DNA of 64,000 bases from contig NW_027480429.1 of NCBI RefSeq assembly GCF_051401765.1, positions 12,218,157 to 12,282,156 of the forward strand. Reading direction: 5' to 3'. The notes under the pieces are model-generated. The model saw only the letters and a program-made list of their open reading frames with translations, was not told the origin of the DNA and did no database searches. The position numbers and the translations under genes were made by a program. This document shows positions 37,201 through 50,684 of the stretch, piece by piece; within the stretch, counting starts at the first letter, position 1, and each line of letters starts with the position of its first letter. This stretch comes from Calliopsis andreniformis (lineage: Eukaryota; Arthropoda; Insecta; Hymenoptera; Andrenidae).

Positions 37201-39660
37201 GGCAACTTAGGCGTCACCCTAGGGCGTTGTTCCACCAGATGCAATAGTTAGGGCCTAAGAAATCAACGCCAGAAGCATAAAACACTATATAAATACAACA
37301 GTTTTTCCATCATATAAAACGAATAATTGCAACCAGGATGAAAGTTATTGTCCTTTCTACTTTCCGGGCAACCTAGGCTTCACCCTAGGGCGTTGCTCCA
37401 ACAGATTGAATAGCTAGGGCCTTAGAAGTCAATGCCCGAAGCATAAAATACAATAAAGATGCAAAAGTTTTTCCATCGTATAACAGGAATAACTGCAAAC
37501 AGTGTGAAAGTTATGGTCATTTCTAAGTTCCGGGCTACCTAGGCTTCACTCTATGGCGTTCTTCCACCACATCGAATAGCAACGGCCTCAGAAGTCAACG
37601 CCCGAAGCATAAAATACAAAATAAATAGAACAGTTTTTCCATCGTATAAAACGAATAATTGCAACCAGTGTGGAAGTTATGGTCATTTCTACGTTCCGGG
37701 CAACCTAGGCTTCACTCTAGGGCGTTGCTCCACCAGATCGAATAGTTAGGGCCTTAGAAGTCAACGCCCGAAGCATAAAATACAAAATAAATAAAACAGT
37801 TTTTCCATCGTATAAAACGAATAATTGCAACCAGTATGAAAGTTAACGTCATTTCTACTTTCGGGGCAACATAGGCTTCACCCTTGGGCGTTGCACCAAC
37901 AGATTGAATAGTTAGGCCCTTAGAAGTCAACGCCCGAAGCATAAAATACAAAATAAATAGAACAGTTTTTCCATCGTATAAAACGAATAATTGCAACCAG
38001 TGTGAAGGTAATGGTTTTTTCTACGTTCCGGGCAACCTAGGCTTCAATCTAGGGCGGTGCCCCACCAGATCGAATAGCTAGGGCCTTAAAAGTCAACGCC
38101 TGAAGTATAAAATACAATAAAAATGCAACTGTGTTTCCATCCTATAACAGGAATAACTGCAACCCGTGTGAAAGTGATGGTCATTTCTACGTTCCAGGCA
38201 ACCTAGGATTCACCCTAGGGCGTTGTTCCACCAGATGGAATAGTTAGGGCCTAAGAAGTCAACGCCAGAAGCATAAAACACTATATAAATACAACAGCTT
38301 TTCCAACATATAAAACGGATAATTGCAACCAGGATGAAAGTTATGGTCATTTCTACTTTCCGGGCAACCTAGGTTTCACACTGGGGCGTTGCTCCAACAG
38401 ATTGAATAGTTAGGGCCTTAGAAGTCAATGCCCGAAGCATATAAATACAATATAAATACAACAGTTTTTCCATCGTATAAAACGAATAATTGCAACCAGT
38501 AAGAAAGTTAACGTCGTTCCTACTTTCCGGGCAACCTAGGCTTCACCCTAGGGCGTTGCACCAACAGATTGAATAGTTAGGGCCTTAGAAGTCAACGCCC
38601 GAAGCATAAAATACAAAATAAGCAGAACAGTTTTTCCATCGTATAAAGCGAATAATTGCTACCGGTGTGAAAGTTATGGTGATTTCTCCGTTCCGGGCAG
38701 CCTAGGCTTCACTCTAGGGCATTGCTCCACCAGATCGAATAGTTCGGGCCTTAGAAGTCAACGCCAGAAGCATAAAATACAATAAAGATGCAAAGGTTTT
38801 TCCATCGTATAACAGGAATAACTGCAAACAGTGTTAAAGTAATGGTCATTTCCATGTTCCGGGCAACCAAGTCTTCACTCTAGGGCGTTGTTCCACCAGA
38901 TCGAATAGATAGGGCCTAAGAAGCCAACGGCAGAAGAATAAAATACAATATAAGAACAAAAGCTTTTCCATCGTATAAAATGAATAATTGCAAACATTGT
39001 GAAAGTAATGGTCATTTCTACGTTCCGCGCAACCTAGGCTTCACCCAAGGGCGTTGTTCCACCAGATGGAATAGTTAGGGCCTAAGAAGTCAACGCCAGA
39101 AGCATAAAATACGATATAAATACAACAGTTTTTCCATCGTATAAAACGAATGATAGTAACCAGCGTGAAAGTTATGGTCATTTCTACGTTCCGGGCAACC
39201 TAGACTTCACTCTAGGGCGTTGCACCAACAGATTGAATAGTTAGGACCTTAGAAGTCAACGCCCGAAGCATAAAATACAAAATAAATAGAACGGTTTTTC
39301 CATCGTATAAAACGAATAATTGCTACCGGTGTGAAAGTTATGGTCATTTCTCCGTTGCGGGCAACCCAGGCTTCACTCTAGGGCGTTGCTCCACCAGATC
39401 GAATAGTTAGGGCCTTAGAAGTCAACGCCAGAAGCATAAAATACAGAATAAATAAAACAGTTTTTCCATCGTACAAAACGAATAATTGCTACCAGTGTGA
39501 ACGTTATGGTCATTTCTACGTTCCGCGCAACCTAGGCTTCACTCTAGGGCGTTGCTCCACCAGATCGAATGGCTAGGTGCTTAGAAGTCAACGCCAGAAG
39601 CATAAAATACGATATAAATACAACAGCTTTTCCATCGTATAAAACGAATAATTGCAACCA
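34248..39660 (+). repeat. Long higher-order block, second copy, with two extra monomers
   Basis: This is the partner of 27110-32190. The two extra monomers at about 36445-36776 read as a CATATAAAGCG / GAAATTTATGG unit followed by a CTGAAG..CCTATAACAGG unit, both common elsewhere. The join or loss point in the other copy lies at CCAGAAGC near 29306. The block ends at 39660, where GCAACCA is followed by GTATG instead of GAGTGG, the start of the next tandem copy. Confidence 0.9.
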
Positions 39661-41321
39661 GTATGAAAGTTAACGTCATTTCTACTTTCGGGGCAACATA
39701 GGCTTCACCCTTGGGCGTTGCACCAACAGATTGAATAGTTAGGCCCTTAGAAGTCAACGCCCGAAGCATAAAATACAAAATAAATAGAACAGTTTTTCCA
39801 TCGTATAAAACGAATAATTGCAACCAGTGTGAAGGTAATGGTTTTTTCTACGTTCCGGGCAACCTAGGCTTCAATCTAGGGCGGTGCCCCACCAGATCGA
39901 ATAGCTAGGGCCTTAAAAGTCAACGCCTGAAGTATAAAATACAATAAAAATGCAACTGTGTTTCCATCCTATAACAGGAATAACTGCAACCCGTGTGAAA
40001 GTGATGGTCATTTCTACGTTCCAGGCAACCTAGGATTCACCCTAGGGCGTTGTTCCATCAGATGGAATAGTTAGGGCCTAAGAAGTCAACGCCAGAAGCA
40101 TAAAACACTATATAAATACAACAGCTTTTCCAACATATAAAACGGATAATTGCAACCAGGATGAAAGTTATGGTCATTTCTACTTTCCGGGCAACCTAGG
40201 TTTCACACTGGGGCGTTGCTCCAACAGATTGAATAGTTAGGGCCTTAGAAGTCAATGCCCGAAGCATATAAATACAATATAAATACAACAGTTTTTCCAT
40301 CGTATAAAACGAATAATTGCAACCAGTAAGAAAGTTAACGTCGTTCCTACTTTCCGGGCAACCTAGGCTTCACCCTAGGGCGTTGCACCAACAGATTGAA
40401 TAGTTAGGGCCTTAGAAGTCAACGCCCGAAGCATAAAATACAAAATAAGCAGAACAGTTTTTCCATCGTATAAAACGAATAATTGCTACCGGTGTGAAAG
40501 TTATGGTGATTTCTCCGTTCCGGGCAGCCTAGGCTTCACTCTAGGGCATTGCTCCACCAGATCGAATAGTTCGGGCCTTAGAAGTCAACGCCAGAAGCAT
40601 AAAATACAATAAAGATGCAAAGGTTTTTCCATCGTATAACAGGAATAACTGCAAACAGTGTTAAAGTAATGGTCATTTCCATGTTCCGGGCAACCAAGTC
40701 TTCACTCTAGGGCGTTGTTCCACCAGATCGAATAGATAGGGCCTAAGAAGCCAACGGCAGAAGAATAAAATACAATATAAGAACAAAAGCTTTTCCATCG
40801 TATAAAATGAATAATTGCAAACATTGTGAAAGTAATGGTCATTTCTACGTTCCGCGCAACCTAGGCTTCACCCAAGGGCGTTGTTCCACCAGATGGAATA
40901 GTTAGGGCCTAAGAAGTCAACGCCAGAAGCATAAAATACGATATAAATACAACAGTTTTTCCATCGTATAAAACGAATGATAGTAACCAGCGTGAAAGTT
41001 ATGGTCATTTCTACGTTCCGGGCAACCTAGACTTCACTCTAGGGCGTTGCACCAACAGATTGAATAGTTAGGGCCTTAGAAGTCAACGCCCGAAGCATAA
41101 AATACAAAATAAATAGAACGGTTTTTCCATCGTATAAAACGAATAATTGCTACCGGTGTGAAAGTTATGGTCATTTCTCCGTTGCGGGCAACCCAGGCTT
41201 CACTCTAGGGCGTTGCTCCACCAGATCGAATGGCTAGGTGCTTAGAAGTCAACGCCAGAAGCATAAAATACGATATAAATACAACAGCTTTTCCATCGTA
41301 TAAAACGAATAATTGCAACCA
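37834..41321 (+). repeat. 11-monomer tandem duplication; second copy lacks one monomer
   Basis: 37834-39660 matches 39661 onward at spacing 1827 (11 x 166 plus 1), as shown by GGTTTTTTCTACG (38013 and 39840) and many other marks. Past about 41215 the spacing falls to 1661. The first copy has an extra unit with ATACAGAATAAATAAAAC and GTGAACGTTATGG between GCAACCCAGGC and GGCTAGGTGC, and the second copy has the two joined directly. GGCTAGGTG lies at 39571 and 41232. This is a clean one-unit deletion after, or during, duplication. Confidence 0.9.
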
Positions 41322-42531
41322 GAGTGGAAGTTATGGTCATTTCTACGTTCCCGGCAACCTAGGCTTCACTCTAGGGCGTTGCTCCACCAGATCGAATAGC
41401 TAGGGCCTTAGAAGTCAACGCCTGAAGTATAAAATACAATAAAAATGCAACAGTCTTTCCATCCTATAACAGGAATAACTGCAACCCGTGTGAAAGTGAT
41501 GGTCATTTCTACGTTCCAGGCAACCTAGGATTCACCCTAGGGCGTAGTTCCACCAGATAGAATAGTTAGGCCCTAAGAAGTCAACGCCAGAAGCTTAAAA
41601 CGCTATATAAATACAACAGCTTTTCCAACATATAAAACGGATAATTGCAACCAGGATGAAAGTAATGGTCATTTCTACTTTCCGGGCAACCTAGGTTTCA
41701 CCCTGGGACGTTGCTCCAACAGATTGAATAGTTAGGGCCTTAGAAGTCAATGCCCGAAGCATAAAATACAATATAAATACAACAGTTTTTCCATCGTATA
41801 AAACGAATAATTGCAACCAGGATGAAAGTTATCGTCATTCCTACTTTCCGGGCAACCTAGGCTTCCCCTAGGACGCTGTTCCACCAGATGGAGTAGTTAG
41901 GGCCTAAGAAGTCAACGCCAGAAGCATAAAATACGATATATATACAACAGCTTTTCCATCGTATAAAACGAATAATTGCAAGCAGTGCGGAAGTTATGGT
42001 CATTTCTACGTTCCGTGCAACCTAGGCTTCACTCTAGGGCGTTGCTCGACCAGATCGAATAGCTAGGGCCTTAGAAGTCAACGCCCGAAGCATAAAATAC
42101 AAAATAAATAGAACAGTTTTTCCATCGTATGAAACGAATAATTGCTACCAGTGTGAAAGTTATGGTCATTGCTACGTTCCGCGCAACCGAGGCTTCACCC
42201 AAGGACGTTGTTCCACCAGATGGAATAGTTAGGGCCTAAGAAGTCAACGCCAGAAGCATAAAACGCTATATAAATACAACAGCTTTTCCGCCATATAAAA
42301 CGAATAATTGCAACCAGGATGAATGTTAATGTCATTTCTACTTTCCGGGCAACCTAGGCTTCACACTAGGGCGCTGCTACAACAGATTGAATAGCTAGGG
42401 CCTTAGAAGTCAATGCCCGAAGCATAAAATACAATATAAATACAGAAGTTTTTCCATCGTATAAAACGAATAATTGAAACCAGTATGAAAGTTATTGTCA
42501 TTTCTACTTTCCGGGCAACCTAGGCTTCACC
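41322..42531 (+). repeat. Second copy of the 32191-33400 block
   Basis: It follows the shortened 10-monomer copy and matches 32191-33400 at offset 9131, including the 1-bp-short GCTTCCCCTAGGACG near 41870. This shows the order 'GGCTAGGTGC module, then CCGTGCAACC module' predates the local duplications. Confidence 0.86.
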
Positions 42532-44282
42532 CTAGGGCGTTGCTCCAACAGATTGAATAGCTAGGGCCTCAGAAGTCAATGCCCGAAGCATAAAATACAA
42601 TAAAGATGCAAAAGTTTTTCCATCGTATAACAGGAATAACTGCAAACAGTGTGAAAGTTATGGTCATTTCCAAGTTCCGGGCTACCTAGACTTCACTCTA
42701 TGGCGTTCTTCCACCACATCGAATAGCAACGGCCTCAGAAGTCAACGCCCGAAGCATAAAATACAAAATAAATAGAACAGTTTTTCCATTGTATAAAACG
42801 AATAATTGCAACCAGTGTGGAAGTTATGGTCATTTCTACGTTCCGGGCAACCTAGGCTTCACTCTAGGGCGTTGCTCCACCAGATCGAATAGTTAGGGCC
42901 TTAGAAGTCAACGCCCGAAGCATAAAATACAAAATAAATAAAACAGTTTTTCCATCCTATAAAACGAATAATTGCAACCAGTATGAAAGTTAACGTCATT
43001 TCTACTTTCGGAGCAACATAGGCTTCACCCTTGGGCGTTGCACCAACAGATTGAATAGTTAGGCCCTTAGAAGTCAACGCCCGAAGCATAAAATACAAAA
43101 TAAATAGAACAGTTTTTCCATCGTATAAAACGAATAATTGCAACCAGTGTGAAGGTAATGGTTTTTTCTACGTTCCGGGCAACCTAGGCTTCAATCTAGG
43201 GCGGTGCTCCACCAGATCGAATAGCTAGGGCCTAAGAAGTCAACGCCAGAAGCATAAAACACTATATAAATACAACAGCTTTTCCAACATATAAAACGGA
43301 TAATTGCAACCAGGATGAAAGTTATGGTCATTTCTACTTTCCGGGCAACCTAGGTTTCACACTGGGGCGTTGCTCCAACAGATTGAATAGTTAGGGCCTT
43401 AGAAGTCAATGCCCGAAGCATATAAATACAATATAAATACAACAGTTTTTCCATCGTATAAAACGAATAATTGCAACCAGTAAGAAAGTTAACGTCGTTC
43501 CTACTTTTCGGGCAACCTAGGCTTCACCCTAGGGCGTTGCACCAACAGATTGAATAGTTAGGGCCTTAGAGAGTCAACGCCCGAAGCATAAAATACAAAA
43601 TAAGCAGAACAGTTTTTCCATCGTATAAAACGAATAATTGCTACCGGTGTGAAAGTTATGGTGATTTCTCCGTTCCGGGCAGCCTAGGCTTCACTCTAGG
43701 GCATTGCTCCACCAGATCGAATAGTTCGGGCCTTAGAAGTCAACGCCAGAAGCATAAAATACAATAAAGATGCAAAGGTTTTTCCATCGTATAACAGGAA
43801 TAACTGCAAACAGTGTTAAAGTAATGGTCATTTCCATGTTCCGGGCAACCAAGTCTTCACTCTAGGGCGTTGTTCCACCAGATCGAATAGTTAGGGCCTA
43901 AGAAGCCAACGGCAGAAGAATAAAATACAATATAAGAACAAAAGCTTTTCCATCGTATAAAATGAATAATTGCAAACATTGTGAAAGTAATGGTCATTTC
44001 TACGTTCCGCGCAACCTAGGCTTCACCCAAGGGCGTTGTTCCACCAGATGGAATAGTTAGGGCCTAAGAAGTCAACGCCAGAAGCATAAAATACGATATA
44101 AATACAACAGTTTTTCCATCGTATAAAACGAATGATAGTAACCAGTGTGAAAGTTATGGTCATTTCTACGTTCCGGGCAACCTAGGCTTCACTCTAGGGC
44201 GTTGCACCAACAGATTGATTAGTTAGGGCCTTAGAAGTCAACGCCCGAAGCATAAAATACAAAATAAATAGAACAGTTTTTC
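42497..44282 (+). repeat. Second copy of the 13616-15401 block
   Basis: Exact offset 28881 with the rare marks listed for the first copy. Small differences were seen, e.g. CTAGACTTCACTC (42688) against CTAGGCTTCACTC, and TACTTTTCGGGC (43503) against TACTTTCCGGGC. It is followed by a GTTGCGGGCAACCC monomer, not by the single-monomer duplication that follows the first copy. Confidence 0.87.
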
Positions 44283-44884
44283 CATCGTATAAAACGAATA
44301 ATTGCTACCGGTGTGAAAGTTATGGTCATTTCTCCGTTGCGGGCAACCCAGGCTTCACTCTAGGGCGTTGCTCCACCAGATCGAATAGTTAGGGCCTTAG
44401 AAGTCAACGCCAGAAGCATAAAATACAGAATAAATAAAACAGTTTTTCCATCGTACAAAACGAATAATTGCTACCAGTGTGAACGTTATGGTCATTTCTA
44501 CGTTCCGCGCAACCTAGGCTTCACTCTAGGGCGTTGCTCCACCAGATCGAATGGCTAGGTGCTTAGAAGTCAACGCCAGAAGCATAAAATACGATATAAA
44601 TACAACAGCTTTTCCATCGTATAAAACGAATAATTGCAACCAGAGTGGAAGTTATGGTCATTTCTACGTTCCCGGCAACCTAGGCTTCACTCTAGGGCGT
44701 TGCTCGACCCCGATCGAATAGCTAGGGCCTTAGAAGTCAACGCCTGAAGTATAAAATACAATAAAAATGCAACAGTCTTTCCATCCTATAACAGGAATAA
44801 CTGCAACCCGTGTGAAAGTGATGGTCATTTCTACGTTCCAGGCAACCTAGGATTCACCCTAGGGCGTAGTTCCACCAGATAGAA
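44204..44884 (+). repeat. Block repeated at 49020-49700
   Basis: The offset is 4816 (29 monomers plus 2). Marks are GTTGCGGGCAACCC, ATACAGAATAAATAAAAC, GTGAACGTTATGG, GGCTAGGTGC (44553 and 49369) and the +1-bp CTCGACCCCGATCG (about 44703 and 49520), which I saw only in these two places. Confidence 0.85.
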
Positions 44885-45457
44885 TAGTTAGGCCCTAAGA
44901 AGTCAACGCCAGAAGCTTAAAACGCTATATAAATACAACAGCTTTTCCAACATATAAAACGGATAATTGCAACCAGGATGAAAGTAATTGTCATTTCTAC
45001 TTTCCGGGCAACCTAGGTTTCACCCTGGGGCGTTGCTCCAACAGATTGAATAGTTAGGGCCTTAGAAGTCAATGGCCGAAGCATAAAATACAATATAAAT
45101 ACAACAGTTTTTCCATCGTATAAAACGAATAATTGAAACCAGCATGAAAGTTAACGTCATTTCTACTTTCCGGGCTACCTAGGCTTGACCATAGGGCGTT
45201 GCACCAACAGATTGAATAGTTAGGGCCTTAGAAGTCAACGCCAGAAGCACAAAGTACAATAAAGATGCAAAAGTTTTTCGATCGTATAACAGGAATAACT
45301 GCAAACAGTGTGAAAGTCATGGTCATTTCTACGTTCCGGGCTACCTAGGCTTCACTCTAGGGCGTTGCACCAACAGATCGAATAGATAGGGCCTTAGAAG
45401 TCAACGCCCGAAGCATAAAACACAAAATAAATAAAACAGCTTTTCCATCGCATAAAA
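44885..45457 (+). repeat. Mosaic monomers between shared blocks
   Basis: It begins with the GAAGCTTAAAACGCTATATAA module. CTACCTAGGCTTGACCATAGGG (about 45175-45196) recurs only near 50489-50510 (offset 5314). A TTTTTCGATCGTATAAC change near 45274 looks private. Only satellite is present. Confidence 0.75.
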
Positions 45458-46546
45458 CCAATAATTGCAACCAGTGTGAAGGTAATGGTCATTTCTACGT
45501 TCCGGGCAACTTAGGCGTCACCCTAGGGCGTTGCACCAACAGATTGAATAGTTAGGGCCATAGCAGTCAACGCCCGAAGCATAAAATACAAAATAAATAG
45601 AACAGTTTTTCCAACGTATAAAAAGAATAATTGCTACCGGTGTGAAAGTTATGGTCATTTCGCCGTTCCGGGCAACCTAGGCTTCACTCTAGGGCGTTGC
45701 TCCACCGGATCGAATAGTTAGGGCCTTAGAAGTCAACGCCAGAAGCATAAAATACAAAATAAATAAAACAGTTTTTCCATCGTATAAAACGAATAATTGC
45801 AACCAGTGTGGAAGTTATGGTCATTTCTGCTTTCCGGGCAACCTAGGCTTCACCCTAGGGCGTTGCTCCAACAGATTCAGTAGCTAGGGCCTTAGAAGTC
45901 AATGCCCGAAGCATAAAATACAATATAAATACAACAGCTTTTCCATCGTATAAAACGGATAATTGCAACCAGTATGAAAGTTAACGTCATTTCTACCTTC
46001 CGCGCAACATAGGCTTCACCCTTGGGCGTTGCACCAACAGATTGAATAGTTAGGGCCTTAGAAGTCAACGCCCGAAGCATAAAATACAAAATAAATAGAA
46101 CAGTTTTTCCATCGTATAAAACGAATAATTGCAACCAGTGTGAAGCTAATGGTCATTTCTACGTTCCGGGCAACTTAGGCGTCACCCTAGGGCGTTGCTC
46201 CACCACATCTAATAGCAACGGCCTTACAAGTCAGCCCCAGATGAATAAAATACATAAAAGATGCCACAGCTTTTCCATCGTCTAAAACGAATAATTGCAA
46301 CCAGTGTGAAAGTTATGGTCATTTCTACGTTCCGGGCAACATAGGCTTCACTCTAGGGCGTTGCGCCACCAGATCGAATAGTTAGGGCCTTAGAAGTCAA
46401 CGCCAGAAGCATAAAATACGATATAAATACAACAGCTTTTCCATCGTATAAAACGAATAATTGCAACCAGTGTGGAAGTTATGGTCATTTCTACGTTCCG
46501 GGCAACCTAGGCTTCACTCTAGGGCGTTGTTCCACCAGATGGAATA
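45458..46546 (+). repeat. Second copy of the 10930-12018 block
   Basis: Offset 34528 bp, exactly 208 units. Small differences were noticed: ACAAGTCAGCCCC (46226) against AGAAGTCAGCCCC, CATCGTCTAAAACG against CATCGTATAAAACG, and GGGCGTTGCGCC (46360) against GGGCGTGGCGCC. The first two changes are shared with copies near 51042 and 55190, so those three belong to one sub-lineage. Confidence 0.85.
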
Positions 46547-49019
46547 GTTAGGGCCTAAGAAGTCAACGCCAGAAGCATAAAACACTATATGAATACAACA
46601 GTTATTCCATCATATAAAACGAATGATAGCAACCAGCATGAAAGTTATTGTCATTTCTACTTTCCGGGCAACCTAGGCTTCACCCTAGGGCGTTGCTCCT
46701 ACAGATTGAATAGCTAGGGCCTTAGAAGTCAATGCCCGAAGCTTAAAATACAATAAAGATGCAACTGTCTTTCCATCCTATAACAGGAATAACTGCAACC
46801 CGTGTGAAAGTGATGGTCATTTGTACGTTCCAGGCAACCTAGGATTCACCCTAGGGCGTTGTTCCACCAGATGGAATAGTTAGGGCCTAAGAAGTCAACG
46901 CCAGAAGCATAAAACACTATATAAATACAACAGCTTTTCCAACATATAAAACGGATAATTGCAACCAGGATGAAAGTTATGGTCATTTCTACGTTCCGGG
47001 CAACCTAGGCTTCACTCTAGGGCGTTATGCCACCAGATCGAATAGTTAGGGCCTTAGAAGTCAACGCCCGAATCATAAAATACAAAATAAATAAAACAGT
47101 TTTTCCATCGTATAAAACGAATAATTACAACCAGTATAAAAGTTAACGTCATTTCTACTTTCCGGGCAACATAGGCTTCACCCTTGGGCGTTGCACCAAC
47201 AGATTGAATAGTTAGGGCCTTAGAAGTCAACGCCCGAAGCATAAAATACAAAATAAATAGAACAGCTTTTCCATCGTATAAAACGAATAATTGCTACCGG
47301 TGTGAAAGCTATGGTCATTTCTCCGTTCCGGGCAACCTAGGCTTCACTCTAGGGCGTTGCTTCACCAGATCGAATAGTTAGGGCCTTAGAAGTCAACGCC
47401 AGAAGCATAAAATACAGAATAAATAAAACAGTTTTTCCATCGTATAAAACGAATAATTGCAACCAGTGTGGAAGTTATGGTCATTTCTACGTTCCGGGCA
47501 ACCTAGGCTGCACTCTAAGGCGTTGCTCGACCAGATCGAATAGCTAGGACCCTAGAAGTCAACGCCTGAAGTATAAAATACAATAAAAATGCATCTGCCT
47601 TTCCATCCTATAACAGGAATAACTGCAACCCGTGTGAAAGTGATGGTCATTTCTACGTTCCAGGCAACCTAGGATTCACCCTAGGGCGTTGTTCCACCAG
47701 ATGGAATAGTTAGGGCCTAAGAAGTCAACGCCAGAAGCATAAAACACTATATAAATACAACAGTTTTTCCATCATATAAAACGAATAATTGCAACCAGGA
47801 TGAAAGTTATTCTTCATTTCTACTTTCCGGGCAACCTAGGCTTCACCCTAGGGCGTTGCTCCAACAGATTGAGTAGCTAGGGCCTTAGAAGTCAATGCCC
47901 GAAGCATAAAATACAATATAAATACAACAGTTTTTCCATCGTATAAAACGAATAATTGAAACCAGTATGAAAGCTAACGTCATTTCTACTTTCCGGGCTA
48001 CCTAGGCTTCACCCTAGAGCGTTGCACCAACAGATTGAATAGTTAGGGCCTTAGAAGCCAACGCCAGAAGCATAAAGTACAATAAAGATGCAAAAGTTTT
48101 TCCATCGTATAACAGGAATAACTGCAAACAGTGTGAAAGTTATGGTCATTTCTACGTTCCGGGCAACCTCGGCTTCACTCTAGGGCGTAGCGGCACCAGA
48201 TCGAATAGTTAGGGCCTTAGAAATCAACGCCCGAAGCATAAAATCCAAAATAAATAATACAGTTTTTCCATCGTATAAAACGAATAATTGCAACCAGTGT
48301 AAAAGTTATGGTCATTTCTACTTTCCGGGCAACATAGGCTTCACCCTTGGGCGTTGCACCAACAGATTGAATAGTTAGGCCCTTAGAAGTCACCGCCAGA
48401 AGCATAAAATACGATATAAATAGAACAGCTTTTCCATCGTATAAAACGAATAATTGCAACCAGTGTGAAGGTAATGGTCATTTCTACGTTCCAGGCAACT
48501 TAGGCGTCACCCTAGGGCGTTGCTCCACCACATCTAATAGCAACGGCCTTAGAAGTCAGCCCCAGATGAATAAAATACATAAAAGATGCCACAGCTTTTC
48601 CATCGTATAAAACGAATTATTGCAACCAGTGTGAAAGTTATGGTCATTTCTACGTTCCGGGCAACATAGGCTTCACTCTAGGGCGTGGCGCCACCAGATC
48701 GAATAGTTAGGGCCTTAGAAGTCAACGCCAGAAGCATAAAATACGATATAAATACAACAGCTTTTCCATCGTATAAAACGAATAATTGCAACCAGTGTGA
48801 AAGTTATGGTCATTTCTACGTTACGCGCAACCTAGGCTTCACCCGAGGGCGTTGATCCACCAGATGGAATAGTTAGGGCCTAAGAGTTCAACGCCAGAAT
48901 CATAAAATACGATATAAATACAACAGCTTTTCCATCGTATAAAACGAATAATTGCAACCAGTGTGGAAGTTATGGTCATTTCTACGTTCCGGACAACCTA
49001 GGCTTCACTCTAGGGCGTT
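46547..49019 (+). repeat. Patchwork of blocks known from the left half
   Basis: 46600-47355 matches 15725-16480. About 47400-47770 matches about 51720-52080 (GCTGCACTCTAAGG). 47770-48295 matches 22038-22563, with the +1-bp TTATTCTTCATTTC. About 48290-48775 matches 23.2-23.7 kb. 48783-49010 matches 26.7-26.9 kb (CCGGACAACC). Joins fall in different parts of the monomer and always keep phase. Confidence 0.78.
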
Positions 49020-50684
49020 GCACCAACAGATTGAATAGTTAGGGCCTTAGAAGTCAACGCCCGAAGCATAAAATACAAAATAAATAGAACAGGTTTTCCA
49101 TCGTATAAAACGAATAATTGCTACCGGTGTGAAAGTTATGGTCATTTCTCCGTTGCGGGCAACCCAGGCTTTACTCTAGGGCGTTGCTCCACCAGATCGA
49201 ATAGTTAGGGCCTTAGAAGTCAACGCCAGAAGCATAAAATACAGAATAAATAAAACAGTTTTTCCATCGTACAAAACGAATAATTGCTACCAGTGTGAAC
49301 GTTATGGTCATTTCTACGTTCCGCGCCACCTAGGCTTGACTCTAGGGCGTTGCTCCACCAGATCGAATGGCTAGGTGCTTAGAAGTCAACGCCAGAAGCA
49401 TAAAATACGATATAAATACAACAGCTTTTCCATCGTATAAAACGAATAATTGCAACCAGAGTGGAAGTTATGGTCATTTCTACGTTCCCGGCAACCTAGG
49501 CTTCACTCTAGGGCGTTGCTCGACCCCGATCGAATAGCTAGGGCCTTAGAAGTCAACGCCTGAAGTATAAAATACAATAAAAATGCAACAGTCTTTCCAT
49601 CCTATAACAGGAATAACTGCAACCCGTGTGAAAGTGATGGTCATTTCTACGTTCCAGGCAACCTAGGATTCACCCTAGGGCGTAGTTCCTCCAGATAGAA
49701 TAGTTAGGCCCTAAGAAGTCAACGCCAGAAGCTTAAAACGCTATATAAATACAACAGCTTTTCCAACATATAAAACGGATAATTGCAACCAGGATGAAAG
49801 TAATGGTCATTTCTACTTTCCGGGCAACCTAGGTTTCACCCTGGGGCGTTGCTCCAACAGATTGAATAGTTAGGGCCATAGAAGTCAATGCCCGAAGCAT
49901 AAAATACAATATAAATACAACAGTTTTTCCATCGTATAAAACGAATAATTGCAACCAGTATGAAAGTTATCGTCATTCCTACTTTCCGGGCAACCTAGGC
50001 TTCACCCTAGGGCGTTGCACCAACAGATCGAATAGCTAGGGCCTTAGAAGTCAACGCCCGAAGCATAAAATACAAAATAAATAGAACAGTTTTTCCATCG
50101 TATGAAACGAATAATTGCTACCAGTGTGAAAGTTATGGTCATTGCTACGTTCCGCGCAACCGAGGCTTCACCCAAGGGCGTTTTTCCACCAGATGGAATA
50201 GTTAGGGCCTAAGAAGTCAACGCCAGAAGCATAAAACACTATATAAATACAACAGCTTTTCCGCCATATAAAACGAATAATCGCAACCAGGATGAATGTT
50301 AATGTCATTTCTACTTTCCTGGCAACCTAGGCTTCACCCTAGGGCGTTGCTACAACAGATTGAATAGCTAGGGCCTTAGAAGTCAATGCCCGAAGCATAA
50401 AATACAATATAAATACAGAAGTTTTTCCATCGTATAAAACGAATAATTGAAACCAGTATGAAAGTTAACGTCATTTCTACTTTCCGGGCTACCTAGGCTT
50501 GACCATAGGGCATTGCACCAACAGATTGAATAGTTAGGGCCTTAGAAGTCAACGCCAGAAGCACAAAGTACAATAAAGATGCAAAAGTTTTTCCATCGTA
50601 TAACAGGAATAACTGCAAACAGTGTGAAAGTCATGGTCATTTCTACGTTCCGGGCTACCTAGGCTTCACTCTAGGGCGTTGCAC
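49020..50684 (+). repeat. Patchwork: copy of 44.2-44.9 kb, then pieces of 16.6-17.0, 42.1-42.5 and 45.1-45.4 kb
   Basis: 49020-49700 matches 44204-44884. CGTAGTTCCTCCAGATAG near 49682 switches the match to 16649-17000. About 50025-50480 carries CATTGCTACGTTCC, GCAACCGAGGC and TTTTCCGCC as at 42.1-42.5 kb. About 50470-50684 repeats the CTTGACCATAGGG segment of 45.2 kb. TAATCGCAACC (about 50279) looks private. Confidence 0.77.
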
